Position numbers and translations under genes: made by a program. The notes under the pieces are model-generated. The model searched no databases and was not told the origin of the DNA. It worked only from the letters and a program-made list of their open reading frames with translations. Below, piece by piece: positions 25,372 through 33,463 of a DNA stretch of 64,000 nt. Every line of letters begins with the position of its first letter. The first letter of the stretch is position 1. The stretch is taken from positions 496,001 to 560,000 of the forward strand of contig CAVQGY010000001.1 in NCBI GenBank assembly GCA_963712165.1, given 5' to 3'. Source of the stretch: B10-G9 sp963712165 (GTDB lineage: Bacteria > Chloroflexota > Anaerolineae > Anaerolineales > UBA11858).

Positions 25372-25737
25372 ATGGCTACAACTGAACGCCCCCCGGGAAA
25401 AACGACCATCGCCCCAGGTGTCCTCTCAACAATCATCCGCCTGACCGCACTCCAGGTGGAGGGAGTCAGCCGCTTGGCGCAGGTTCCCAGCAGCGTCAAC
25501 ACTTTATTCAGCCGAAGCCGTGAGGACGGAGTGGAAATCACCGTGCAAGAAGATGGCTCCGTGTATGCAGATCTGCATTTGATCCTAGATGATAAAGCCA
25601 ATATCCGCGAAACCAGCAAAAATGTTCAGGAGCAGGTCTCTCTAGCCATTTCCAAGATGGTTGGTATGGATGTGGGAACGATTAATGTCCATATTGAGGA
25701 TATTGATTATCAAAACAACAAAGTCCCCAAGGACTGA
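25372..25737 (+). CDS. Asp23/Gls24 family envelope stress-response protein
   Basis: Small cytoplasmic protein of a family linked to envelope stress and often found next to nusB. Read from ATG 25372 (GGGAG upstream) it has 121 residues: helix (GVLSTIIRLTALQVEGVSRL), strands around GVEITVQEDGSVYADLHLIL, and a C-terminal helix then GTINVHIEDIDY. An in-frame ATG 12 bases earlier falls in the ribosome site. It is followed 6 bp later by nusB, the same order as in many Firmicutes and Chloroflexota. Confidence 0.9.
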   Translation: MATTERPPGKTTIAPGVLSTIIRLTALQVEGVSRLAQVPSSVNTLFSRSREDGVEITVQEDGSVYADLHLILDDKANIRETSKNVQEQVSLAISKMVGMDVGTINVHIEDIDYQNNKVPKD

Positions 25738-25743
25738 ATTGTT

Positions 25744-26202
25744 ATGAAGGACCGCACCCGGGCGCGGGGATTTGCCCTCCAGGCATTGTACGAACTGGAT
25801 ATCACCAACCATTCAACAGGCACGGTGCTTCAAGAAAGAGCAGCTGACTGCGATTTGGATGAAGAGCTGATCCATTTCTTCCGATCGATCGTATTGGGGG
25901 TCCTGCCCATCCGTGCAGATCTGGACCGATTTATCGCAGATCATGCCCCTGATTGGCCGCTTGACCAGGTAGCAGTCATTGACAGAAATATCCTCCGCAT
26001 CGCCCTGTGGGAATTTGCACTCGCCGAGGATATCCCCTTGAAAGTTGCCATTAATGAAGCTGTAGAATTGGCAAAAACCTATGGCTCGGACAGCGCTCCC
26101 CGTTTTGTCAATGGCGTTTTGGGAGCTCTTGCCAACCGTCAAAATGAAATCATCCAATCACTCCAGCGCCTTGGCAATGGCGAAGAAGAATCCCAGACAT
26201 GA
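25744..26202 (+). CDS. nusB: Transcription antitermination factor NusB
   Basis: RNA-binding factor that with NusE (S10) forms the rRNA antitermination complex. The 152-residue all-helical protein begins with RTRARGFALQALYELD, the typical Arg-rich N-terminus, and contains DRNILRIALWEFALAEDIPLKVAINEAVELAKTYGSDSAPRFVNGVLGAL, the strongest family signature. It overlaps the Tat-like gene by 4 bp (ATGA), so translation is coupled. Confidence 0.95.
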   Translation: MKDRTRARGFALQALYELDITNHSTGTVLQERAADCDLDEELIHFFRSIVLGVLPIRADLDRFIADHAPDWPLDQVAVIDRNILRIALWEFALAEDIPLKVAINEAVELAKTYGSDSAPRFVNGVLGALANRQNEIIQSLQRLGNGEEESQT

Positions 26203-26525
26203 ATATTTTTGGCATAGGGCCCCTGGAGATCATTTTTGTACTCATTATTGGCATCCTGATCCTGGGACCTGAAGGCATGATTGAAGCAGGCAGAAAGCTG
26301 GGAAAATTCTTGCGCTCCATCATCAAATCACCCTGGTGGAATAACATCCGCAGAGGCGTGAATGAAATTCAATATCTACCACAGAAACTGATCAGGGAAG
26401 CAGAACTCGAAGAATTGAGTGAATTAACCAAGATCACGAAGGAAGACTTTCCAAATATCGCAAAAGAAGACCTTCTCAAAGGTTCATCATGGACTGGCAG
26501 TACCAAGAATGAAGAACTGAAATAG
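26199..26525 (+). CDS. TatA/TatB-like twin-arginine translocase subunit
   Basis: A 108-residue membrane protein with a single N-terminal helix (residues 1-22: FGIGPLEIIFVLIIGILILGP) followed by the amphipathic helix EAGRKLGKFLRSI and a polar tail, the TatA/B/E plan. The FGIGPxE start and GP hinge fit the family. The longer acidic tail favours TatB. No tatC is nearby. It follows nusB with a 4-bp overlap. Confidence 0.82.
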   Translation: MNIFGIGPLEIIFVLIIGILILGPEGMIEAGRKLGKFLRSIIKSPWWNNIRRGVNEIQYLPQKLIREAELEELSELTKITKEDFPNIAKEDLLKGSSWTGSTKNEELK

Positions 26526-26546
26526 ATTATTCATGAGGAGTGTTCT

Positions 26547-27707
26547 ATGAACAGTCGCGTGGCCATCATAGGAGTTGGTTGGAAGGATTTTCGTCCAACA
26601 TCTCCTGAACTTTCATACAAAGAGCTGATGTATGAAGCAGCACTCCGGGCATACACCGATGCTGGTGTTGACCCAAGAAAGGATATCGATAGCTTCGTCA
26701 CAGTAGCTGAAGATTTCCATGAAGGTACGAGTATATTCGACGAATATGTACCAGATCAAATTGGTGCGGTACTGAGATCCGTGCACACGATCCCTGGTGA
26801 TGGTTTACATGGATTGGCATCCGCATATATGATGATCCGCACTGGACAATTCGATCTGGTTGCGCTCGAGGGTCATAGTAAAGCTTCCAACATATTAACA
26901 CCCGCCGGGATAACCGCATATGCGCAAGACCCTGTGCACAATCGCCCGATGCGCTTTAACACCCATTTTGTCGCCGGCCTGGAAATGAACCGGTATATGC
27001 ATGAGACCGGAACAACCAGGGAACAATGTGCGGCTGTGGTATCTAAAAATCGTCTCAATGCCAAGAAAAATCCGATAGCCGCCTATGGTGGTGATGCAGG
27101 AATAGAGGACATCCTCAATGCACCTTCGCTATCTTGGCCATTAAGCATCGCTGAAACGTCTCAACATGCCGATGGTGCAATCGTTATGGTGTTAGCTTCT
27201 GAGAAGAAGGTGAAGGAGCTTTCAAAAAAACCGGTTTGGATCGAGGGAATCGGCTGGTGCAACGATTCAGTTTCACTGGAATATCGCACCTGGGGAGAAG
27301 CGATCTATACTCGCGAAGCTGCCCGCATGGCATATCGTGTGGCGGAAATTGAGAATCCGCGAGACAGGATAGATTTTGCCGAGATCGATGATACCTATGC
27401 TTACAAGGAGCTGCAACACCTGGAGGCGTTAGACCTATGTCCCCAGGGTAAAGCGGGCCAATGGATGGAGGATGGTATTACTCAGCCTGATGGTGAATTC
27501 CCTGTGAACGTATCAGGAGGTAGTCTCGGCATGGGGCATTTACTTGATGCCACTGGATTGGCTCGCGCCCTTGAAGTCGCGCTGCAATTGCGCGGTGAGG
27601 CTGGATCCCGGCAGCTCGCGGATATAAAAGTCGGGTTAGCACAATCTTGGCGAGGTGTACCAACGAACAGTGGTGCTGTAGCCATTCTGAGCAACGAAGG
27701 AAGGTGA
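26547..27707 (+). CDS. Thiolase-superfamily protein lacking the nucleophilic Cys
   Basis: A 386-residue protein with the thiolase fold, close to the SCP2/acetyl-CoA acetyltransferase branch. The place of the nucleophile reads GDGLHGLASAYMMI, with no Cys. The GHLLDATG loop retains the catalytic-site His. The C-terminal second-Cys region reads NSGAVAI. In relatives such as Ltp2 or BbsB, thiolase-like subunits pair with a DUF35 partner and act as aldolase/lyase or thiolase complexes. It heads a four-gene run (two thiolase-like, two DUF35) with gaps of 4-45 bp and one 4-bp overlap. Substrate is unknown; an acyl-CoA C-C bond reaction is likely. Confidence 0.85.
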   Translation: MNSRVAIIGVGWKDFRPTSPELSYKELMYEAALRAYTDAGVDPRKDIDSFVTVAEDFHEGTSIFDEYVPDQIGAVLRSVHTIPGDGLHGLASAYMMIRTGQFDLVALEGHSKASNILTPAGITAYAQDPVHNRPMRFNTHFVAGLEMNRYMHETGTTREQCAAVVSKNRLNAKKNPIAAYGGDAGIEDILNAPSLSWPLSIAETSQHADGAIVMVLASEKKVKELSKKPVWIEGIGWCNDSVSLEYRTWGEAIYTREAARMAYRVAEIENPRDRIDFAEIDDTYAYKELQHLEALDLCPQGKAGQWMEDGITQPDGEFPVNVSGGSLGMGHLLDATGLARALEVALQLRGEAGSRQLADIKVGLAQSWRGVPTNSGAVAILSNEGR

Positions 27708-27711
27708 GGTC

Positions 27712-28878
27712 ATGGGAATGAGAAAAGTTGCAGTCGTCGGAGCTGGAATGACCAAATTTGTGCGCAGAGCACAAGAGACCAGCAAGGAATTGACCTTTCA
27801 AGCGACTCGCATGGCGCTCGACTCCTGTGAGTTGAATATCGATGATATCGATGGTGTGTGTATGGGAACCGCTCCGGATTCATTTGACGGTGTACACATG
27901 AAGGGAGAATATCTCAGCGATGGTGCTGGCGCCTGGCAGAAACCGTATATCCGTTCCTATGTCGGTGGCGGCACAGGTGTTTTTGTCCCTATCCAGGGAT
28001 GGTACCACGTGGCTTCAGGCCTGTTTGACATCTGCCTTGTTATTGCAGAAGAGAAAATGTCAAGCTTCTATCCTCATGCCCAAGCGGCGTTTTTGACCAT
28101 CTTTGACCACACCACCGAACGACCATTAAAGCCGAACCTTCTCTGGATATTTGCTCTGGAGATGAATCGGTACATGACGACTTATGGGATCAGCAAAGAA
28201 GAGATCGCCCAGGTGTCAGTGCAGCATAAACGGAATGCCGCCGACCATCCCTGTGCCTTATTGGGGGATGCCGATATTACTCTGGAGGATGTTCTCAATT
28301 CAGAGACCCTGGCCTGGCCAGTGCAGCGATATGATGTCAGCCCTGTGAGTGATGGGGCTGTCGCCCTGGTCCTGGCATCGGAAGAAGCCGCCAAGCGAAT
28401 TACGGATAAACCCGTCTGGATCGAAGGTGTTGGTTGGAACCTTGACACAGCTTATTGGACCAACCGGGATCTGGCATACCCCCGATATGTCGAGAAAGCG
28501 GCCAATATGGCCTATGATATGGCTGGTATTACAGAACCGCGGAAAGAGATCAATATCGTTGAACCTTACGATCCATTCGATTACAAATGTCTCCATCATC
28601 TCGAAGGCCTTCAACTTGCTGATCGGGGAAAAGCTCCTCAACTGTACACAGATGGAATTGCCGCTCGAGACGGGAATATGCCAGTATGCCCCTCCGGAGG
28701 TTTATTAGGCGTTGGGAACCCGATCGCCGCGGCGGGGCTTATGAAGGTCGCTGAGTTATTCTGGCAATTGAGAGGAGAGGCCGGGGGGCGACAGGTTCCT
28801 GGCCAACCCCGCCGGGGCCTAGCCCAGGCATGGGGAGACCTGATGCAAGTTGGAACTGTAGTGATATTGGGCCGTTGA
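27712..28878 (+). CDS. Second thiolase-superfamily protein lacking the nucleophilic Cys
   Basis: A 388-residue paralogue of the preceding gene, 4 bp downstream with GAGG before the ATG. It also lacks the nucleophile Cys (GGGTGVFVPIQGWYHV at that place) and has Asn instead of His in the GNPIAAAG loop. The two proteins are alike enough in length and order to form a heterodimer in which one subunit is catalytic and the other structural. Both keep the fold-defining glycine-rich C-terminal strand. Confidence 0.85.
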   Translation: MGMRKVAVVGAGMTKFVRRAQETSKELTFQATRMALDSCELNIDDIDGVCMGTAPDSFDGVHMKGEYLSDGAGAWQKPYIRSYVGGGTGVFVPIQGWYHVASGLFDICLVIAEEKMSSFYPHAQAAFLTIFDHTTERPLKPNLLWIFALEMNRYMTTYGISKEEIAQVSVQHKRNAADHPCALLGDADITLEDVLNSETLAWPVQRYDVSPVSDGAVALVLASEEAAKRITDKPVWIEGVGWNLDTAYWTNRDLAYPRYVEKAANMAYDMAGITEPRKEINIVEPYDPFDYKCLHHLEGLQLADRGKAPQLYTDGIAARDGNMPVCPSGGLLGVGNPIAAAGLMKVAELFWQLRGEAGGRQVPGQPRRGLAQAWGDLMQVGTVVILGR

Positions 28879-28923
28879 AAAACTCCAGGGCATTACCGCT
28901 CTGATGTCAAAAGGAGTTGTACC

Positions 28924-29445
28924 ATGACAGAAAAAATCACGGAATTTCCCGGAACGCCACTGAGTGAAAAGGATTTCGAGCAGGGAAAAACACTCTTCAA
29001 CCTGGATGAATTGAATGGAAAATTCGCCTGGGATACTGGAGTAGCAATAGGCCGCTATTTAGAAGCCTTAAAAGATGGGATCCTATTGGGTGCCCATTGT
29101 ACTGAGTGCGACTTAACGGTCATCCCTCCCCGTACCGTTTGTGAGTGGTGCTTTCAGCCTATGAACGATTTCATCCCTCTTCAGGATACAGGAACTGTGA
29201 ATACATTTTCGTTATGTTATGTAACCTGGGATGTTAAACGAATTGATGAACCACAGATTCCTGCAGTGATTGAGATAGATGGCGCCTCCCCACTGCATGG
29301 AATTATGCACATGCTGGATGAAGTCGAACCCGGTGATGTCCAGATTGGTATGCGCGTGAAAGCAATTTGGAAGCCGCCAGAGGAACGGACAGGCTCGATC
29401 ACGGATATTCTTTATTTCAAACCATTCGAGGAGGATCAAAAATGA
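28924..29445 (+). CDS. DUF35 zinc-ribbon/OB-fold protein
   Basis: A 173-residue partner protein of thiolase-like enzymes. It has an N-terminal helix that binds the partner, a zinc ribbon with two Cys pairs (CTEC and CEWC) and a C-terminal OB fold (GTVNTFSLCYVTW to RVKAIWKPPEERTGSITDILYFKP). In known complexes the OB fold channels or binds the CoA substrate. Its stop overlaps the next start by 4 bp. Confidence 0.88.
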   Translation: MTEKITEFPGTPLSEKDFEQGKTLFNLDELNGKFAWDTGVAIGRYLEALKDGILLGAHCTECDLTVIPPRTVCEWCFQPMNDFIPLQDTGTVNTFSLCYVTWDVKRIDEPQIPAVIEIDGASPLHGIMHMLDEVEPGDVQIGMRVKAIWKPPEERTGSITDILYFKPFEEDQK

Positions 29446-29903
29446 GCTCGCCCGATAATAATCCTCGCAAAGGTGGAGCCTGGCAGGGAGATCTGCCAGT
29501 GACAAGCCGCTATACGTTTGGTCTGGCAGGAGAACGATTCTACCGTGCCATAAAGGATGAGGGTAAGTTTTTAGGTACAAAGTGCAACAAGTGCGAACGG
29601 ATCTATGTACCCGCATCGCTATTTTGTGAAAGGTGTATGCTTGAACTGGACACCTGGGTCGATGTGGGTACTTCTGGAGAGGTGCACACATTTACCCTGT
29701 TATATGAAGACCTGGATGGTAATCGGTTAGAGAATCCTGAAATCATCGCTTTCATCCGCCTGGGCGATGGCGGTCTTGTTCACAGGCTTGGTGAGATAGA
29801 CAGGGATGAAGTGAAAATCGGGATGCAAGTAGAAGCCGTGTTTAGGGACAAGAGTGAACGTAAAGGGTCCATTCAGGATATCAGCCATTTCCGTCCTGTA
29901 TGA
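29442..29903 (+). CDS. Second DUF35 zinc-ribbon/OB-fold protein
   Basis: A 153-residue paralogue of the preceding protein with Cys pairs CNKC and CERC, then OB-fold strands GEVHTFTLLYEDL and VEAVFRDKSERKGSIQDISHFRPV. I chose ATG 29442, which overlaps the previous stop (ATGA) and has GAGGAGG upstream; an earlier in-frame ATG lies inside the previous gene. Two thiolase-like and two DUF35 genes suggest two heteromeric enzymes, or one four-subunit complex. Confidence 0.88.
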   Translation: MSSPDNNPRKGGAWQGDLPVTSRYTFGLAGERFYRAIKDEGKFLGTKCNKCERIYVPASLFCERCMLELDTWVDVGTSGEVHTFTLLYEDLDGNRLENPEIIAFIRLGDGGLVHRLGEIDRDEVKIGMQVEAVFRDKSERKGSIQDISHFRPV

Positions 29904-29933
29904 GCTGAAACATAGAACGACTGATTGGCCATC

Positions 29934-29965
29934 ATCAGGCTCGCAGGTAATTCTGCGGGCCTGAT
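29934..29965 (+). terminator. Stem-loop after the thiolase/DUF35 operon
   Basis: A two-part stem (29934-29940 with 29959-29965 and 29942-29946 with 29953-29957) and a 6-nt loop. An outer 7-8-bp arm (from about 29910) extends it. No long U-run follows, so it may be a weak or Rho-assisted terminator. Confidence 0.5.
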
Positions 29966-29993
29966 TCTATGTGCAAACAGTTCTAATCTGGTC

Positions 29994-29999
29994 TATAAT
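29994..29999 (+). promoter_or_regulatory. Probable -10 box
   Basis: TATAAT 40 bases upstream of the membrane protein gene at 30040; no clear -35 hexamer. Confidence 0.4.
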
Positions 30000-30039
30000 C
30001 TAGGCAATCCATCGAGATAATTCATTACAGGTTTTAGCC

Positions 30040-30792
30040 ATGAAGACATCAAAGAAACTCACACCACTCTCAGAATATCGCCTTCAGGATCTGGGTTGGA
30101 AAGCTGTATTCCAGGTATTCTTACCCCTGATACTTGTGGTGTTATCACCCCTTTTATACGGTCTCTGGCGAACTCTTTATGGATATTCCTCATATGGGCC
30201 TGCTGCTGCTTTAAGCTGGGGCAGAATCTGGTTCTATATATCGGGCTTTCTGGTCATCATCCTACTTTTGTACACACTCCGTCGATTGTGGAGATCCCAT
30301 ACCTGGGTAAGGATATACTCCTGGGGAATCCATTATCATTTACCACTCAGGAGGAAGAAATATCTCAAGTGGGAGGAGATCTCAGGCATTAGCATTTATT
30401 CAGTCAATAAATCCTTTACTCCCCTGATCAACAATACAAAACATTTCCTGGTACTCTACTCCAGGAAATACCGACCTTTTGTCTGTCCACCGCAATTGTC
30501 TAAACGACCAGGGCTGGTCAAAGTTATCAAGGATCAGGTGTATAAGAAATTACAGCCGCGATTAACCCAGGCATTCAAAGATGGAAAAACCATTCCTTTT
30601 GGCAGCATATCGATCTCAAAGAAAAAAGCCATTCTTCCTTCAACAGAAATCCCCTGGGAATTTTTGGAAGGTATCTCCTTAGAAAAAGGGAATTTCCAAA
30701 TCAAACTGACTGCCGGAAATACCATTGAGATTCCTATACGCAATTTAATCAATCTCGAAATACTCATCCAACTCATCAAAACGGAGATCTGA
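30040..30792 (+). CDS. Hypothetical two-helix membrane protein
   Basis: No family is recognised with confidence. The 250-residue protein has two hydrophobic helices near residues 25-45 and 62-83, then a soluble part of about 160 residues. The pattern after the second helix (basic WRSHTWVRIYSWGIHYHLPLRRKKYLKWEEISGI) looks like a bacterial PH-type domain, as in some DUF6585-like proteins. Its stop lies 1 bp before the start of the next lipoprotein gene, so the two are coexpressed. Confidence 0.65.
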   Translation: MKTSKKLTPLSEYRLQDLGWKAVFQVFLPLILVVLSPLLYGLWRTLYGYSSYGPAAALSWGRIWFYISGFLVIILLLYTLRRLWRSHTWVRIYSWGIHYHLPLRRKKYLKWEEISGISIYSVNKSFTPLINNTKHFLVLYSRKYRPFVCPPQLSKRPGLVKVIKDQVYKKLQPRLTQAFKDGKTIPFGSISISKKKAILPSTEIPWEFLEGISLEKGNFQIKLTAGNTIEIPIRNLINLEILIQLIKTEI

Positions 30793-30793
30793 T

Positions 30794-33271
30794 ATGATGG
30801 TTCCCCGCAAAACCAGCCTCCTGATCAGTATCTTGATCCTATCCAGTTTGCTCATAAGCAGCTGTGGTGATTTTTCGCTGGCAGATCTTCTGCCTGGCTC
30901 AGGATCAATATCTGAAGATGAAGTTTTGGTTGAGGTCACCTTCTTTGTTCAAATTCCACTCAATACTCCAACCGAGGATACCATCTATCTAAGCTTGCTG
31001 GATGAAGTCTCTGGTCTGGGAGTTAATGCCAGCGCACATCCCATGGAACCTGCCCCAGGAGATGCTAACACGGCTCAGGAAACCATCTTTACAACAACAT
31101 TGACCGTTCCCCAACATTCTATCTTGAAGTACCGCTATACACGACGCAACCAGTATGCGATTATCGAACATACTCAGATTGATGAACAAGTTCGATATCG
31201 CCTTGCCAGGGTAGAAAATCCCCAGGAGATCAGGGATGTAGTAAGCAAATGGTCTGATACAAGCTATGACTGGCCCGAGCCAGGCAGGATATCTGGCGTG
31301 ATAAGTCATGCAGAAACGGGTGAACCCCTGCCAGGGATGCTTGTCTGTGCTGGAGGTGTTCAGGCATTTACCACCGCATCTGGTTCGTACATGCTGCCCG
31401 GCCTTCCTCCTGGTATCCATAACCTTGTCGTTTATGCACCAGATGGCAGCTTCCAGGAAATCCAGCAAGGGGCCGAAGTCGCCTCTGAAGCAAATACAGA
31501 AGCCAATTTAGAGATCATCCCCCGGGATTATGTTGATATCACATTTATCGTTTCTGTACCTGCTGGCACACCAGATAACAGCCTCCGCCTGGTAGGCAAT
31601 CTTTATCAGCTCGGGAACACATTTGGCAACCTTCCAGGAGGGATGAACACCATACCAGACCGCATGCCCCGCCTGCTCAATGCGGGAGAAAACGTCTATG
31701 GTGTGATCCTCTCCCTACCTGCGGGAGCTGAAATACGTTACAAATACACTCTGGGAGATGGATTCTGGAATGCAGAACACGATTCAACAGGCGCGTTCCA
31801 TTTACGGAGATTAATAGTGCCAGACCAGCCATCCCAAATTGACGATCAGGTACTCACCTGGGAGTCGGATGAAAAGGATGCTATCACTTTCGATCTCTGG
31901 ACACCAGAACACACTCCACCCAATGAGAGTATCTATATCCAGTTCAATCCCTACGGCTGGACAACCCCTTTGCCTATGACCAAGATTGGGGACAATCACT
32001 GGGTTTTCATCCTTTCCTCTCCCTTCAATATTCTGACCGATATCTCTTATCGCTATTGCAGACAAGGCCAATGCGGCACAGCCGGAAGTTCCAAAAGCGA
32101 GGACAGGATTGTCACGCCCAAGGCAGAACCCCAATATATTGCAGATCAAATCTCAGACTGGGCCTGGCTCGAACCGGCTCCCCTATCAGAGCCCCTACCC
32201 CTACCCAATATTGATTCGAGGGGAGCCAGTTTTCTAAAAGGCATAGAGATCATGCCAACCAACCAGGCGGGGGATTCCTATCAAATCTCATCAGCAATCT
32301 CAGAAATTGCCAAAACTCATTCTGGATGGATCATACTCACCCCCTCCTGGACATTTACCCATAAGGTACCTCCGGTCATCGAACCGGATCCTAATCACGA
32401 TCCTCTCTGGTACGATCTCGAAGATATGACCAGATCTGCCACTAACAATGGTCTCCAGGTGGCTTTCCACCCTCAACCGCAATACCCTGGAGATAAGGAT
32501 GATTGGTGGAAATCGGCACCACGAACGTTCAGCTGGTGGAACAGCTGGTTTGATCAGTATCGGGGTTTCGCCGTACATTTTGCGGAGGCTGCGGAGAGGC
32601 AGGGTACAGATATATTAATCCTGGGGGGTGATTGGCTTTCACCGGCACTTCCAGGTGGAAAACTGTCTAGCGGAGAACCTTCCGGTGTTCCAGCTGATGC
32701 GGAACTTCGCTGGGTGGATATTTTAAATGATATCCGGTCCCGCTTCTCTGGCACAATTGCCTGGTCAATGTCTCTGCCAGAGCAACCGCAGAAGCCCCCC
32801 TACTTGCATGAGGTGGACTTGGTCCTTCTGAACTGGAATCCAGCCCTGGATGTTATGTCAAACCCAGACCTGGAGGAACTTACCAGCCTGGCTCTGACTT
32901 CACTTGATGGCGAGGTGCATGATTTCTGGTCAACCTGGCTGGATCCAGACGGAACCCAGCTGGTTCTCAGCCTAGCCTATCCATCTGTTTCGGGTTGGAA
33001 GACGGTTTGCTCAGAAGCAGAAGATCAAACCTGTTATGCACTAGCTGATTTTTCTGGTCCTGCGCCCAATATAGCCGGCCTCGAACCAGGGTTTGCAGAG
33101 CAAGCCGCTGCCTACCAAGCCATGTTATCCACACTATCCACCAAGGATTGGATATCAGGCGTAGTCTCCCGGGGTTATTATTCCCAGGTGATCCTGCACG
33201 ACAAATCAATATCAATTCACGGCAAACCTGCCGAAGAATTGCTTTGGAGATGGTTCGAGGCACTGGAGTAG
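30794..33271 (+). CDS. Large lipoprotein with regulatory-like beta domains and C-terminal TIM-barrel-like domain
   Basis: An 825-residue exported protein. The signal ends in the lipobox LLISSC. The first half has repeated beta domains (about 50-160, 245-345 and 375-450) resembling starch-binding or CBM20-like folds, with a carboxypeptidase-regulatory-like domain at about 170-235 (GRISGVISHAETGEPLPGMLVCAGG). The C-terminal 350 residues (from GIEIMPTNQAGDSYQI) show a glycoside-hydrolase-like barrel: an acidic motif DILILGGDWLSP and a Trp-rich substrate region. This resembles GH113-type enzymes, but catalytic residues are not assigned. It may bind or cut extracellular polysaccharide. Confidence 0.6.
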   Translation: MMVPRKTSLLISILILSSLLISSCGDFSLADLLPGSGSISEDEVLVEVTFFVQIPLNTPTEDTIYLSLLDEVSGLGVNASAHPMEPAPGDANTAQETIFTTTLTVPQHSILKYRYTRRNQYAIIEHTQIDEQVRYRLARVENPQEIRDVVSKWSDTSYDWPEPGRISGVISHAETGEPLPGMLVCAGGVQAFTTASGSYMLPGLPPGIHNLVVYAPDGSFQEIQQGAEVASEANTEANLEIIPRDYVDITFIVSVPAGTPDNSLRLVGNLYQLGNTFGNLPGGMNTIPDRMPRLLNAGENVYGVILSLPAGAEIRYKYTLGDGFWNAEHDSTGAFHLRRLIVPDQPSQIDDQVLTWESDEKDAITFDLWTPEHTPPNESIYIQFNPYGWTTPLPMTKIGDNHWVFILSSPFNILTDISYRYCRQGQCGTAGSSKSEDRIVTPKAEPQYIADQISDWAWLEPAPLSEPLPLPNIDSRGASFLKGIEIMPTNQAGDSYQISSAISEIAKTHSGWIILTPSWTFTHKVPPVIEPDPNHDPLWYDLEDMTRSATNNGLQVAFHPQPQYPGDKDDWWKSAPRTFSWWNSWFDQYRGFAVHFAEAAERQGTDILILGGDWLSPALPGGKLSSGEPSGVPADAELRWVDILNDIRSRFSGTIAWSMSLPEQPQKPPYLHEVDLVLLNWNPALDVMSNPDLEELTSLALTSLDGEVHDFWSTWLDPDGTQLVLSLAYPSVSGWKTVCSEAEDQTCYALADFSGPAPNIAGLEPGFAEQAAAYQAMLSTLSTKDWISGVVSRGYYSQVILHDKSISIHGKPAEELLWRWFEALE

Positions 33272-33350
33272 CTTTAACAGGTAGCCGAAAATAAAGGGAA
33301 AGGTTACCTTCTGCAATTGTTAATCTATTATTTGATTTTCAGATTGGCTC

Positions 33351-33378
33351 TTGCAAAAATCAACTCTATTGCTATAAT
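33351..33378 (+). promoter_or_regulatory. Promoter of the primary sigma factor gene
   Basis: TTGCAA (33351-33356), 16-nt spacer and TATAAT (33373-33378). A leader of about 80 nt with a hairpin separates it from the start codon. Confidence 0.7.
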
Positions 33379-33398
33379 GAAAACCCAAGTCATCAACG

Positions 33399-33430
33399 AA
33401 CCCATCCATATCATTTGTGGATGGGTTTTA
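33399..33430 (+). promoter_or_regulatory. Leader hairpin of the sigma factor gene
   Basis: A perfect 10-bp stem (33399-33408 with 33418-33427), 9-nt loop and four Ts just after. It lies downstream of the promoter and upstream of the gene, so it could act as an attenuator, or protect the mRNA 5' end. The short U-run makes strong termination unlikely. Confidence 0.6.
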
Positions 33431-33463
33431 ATTGTCAGATAAATGAGGTAATTAAAGGTTGTG

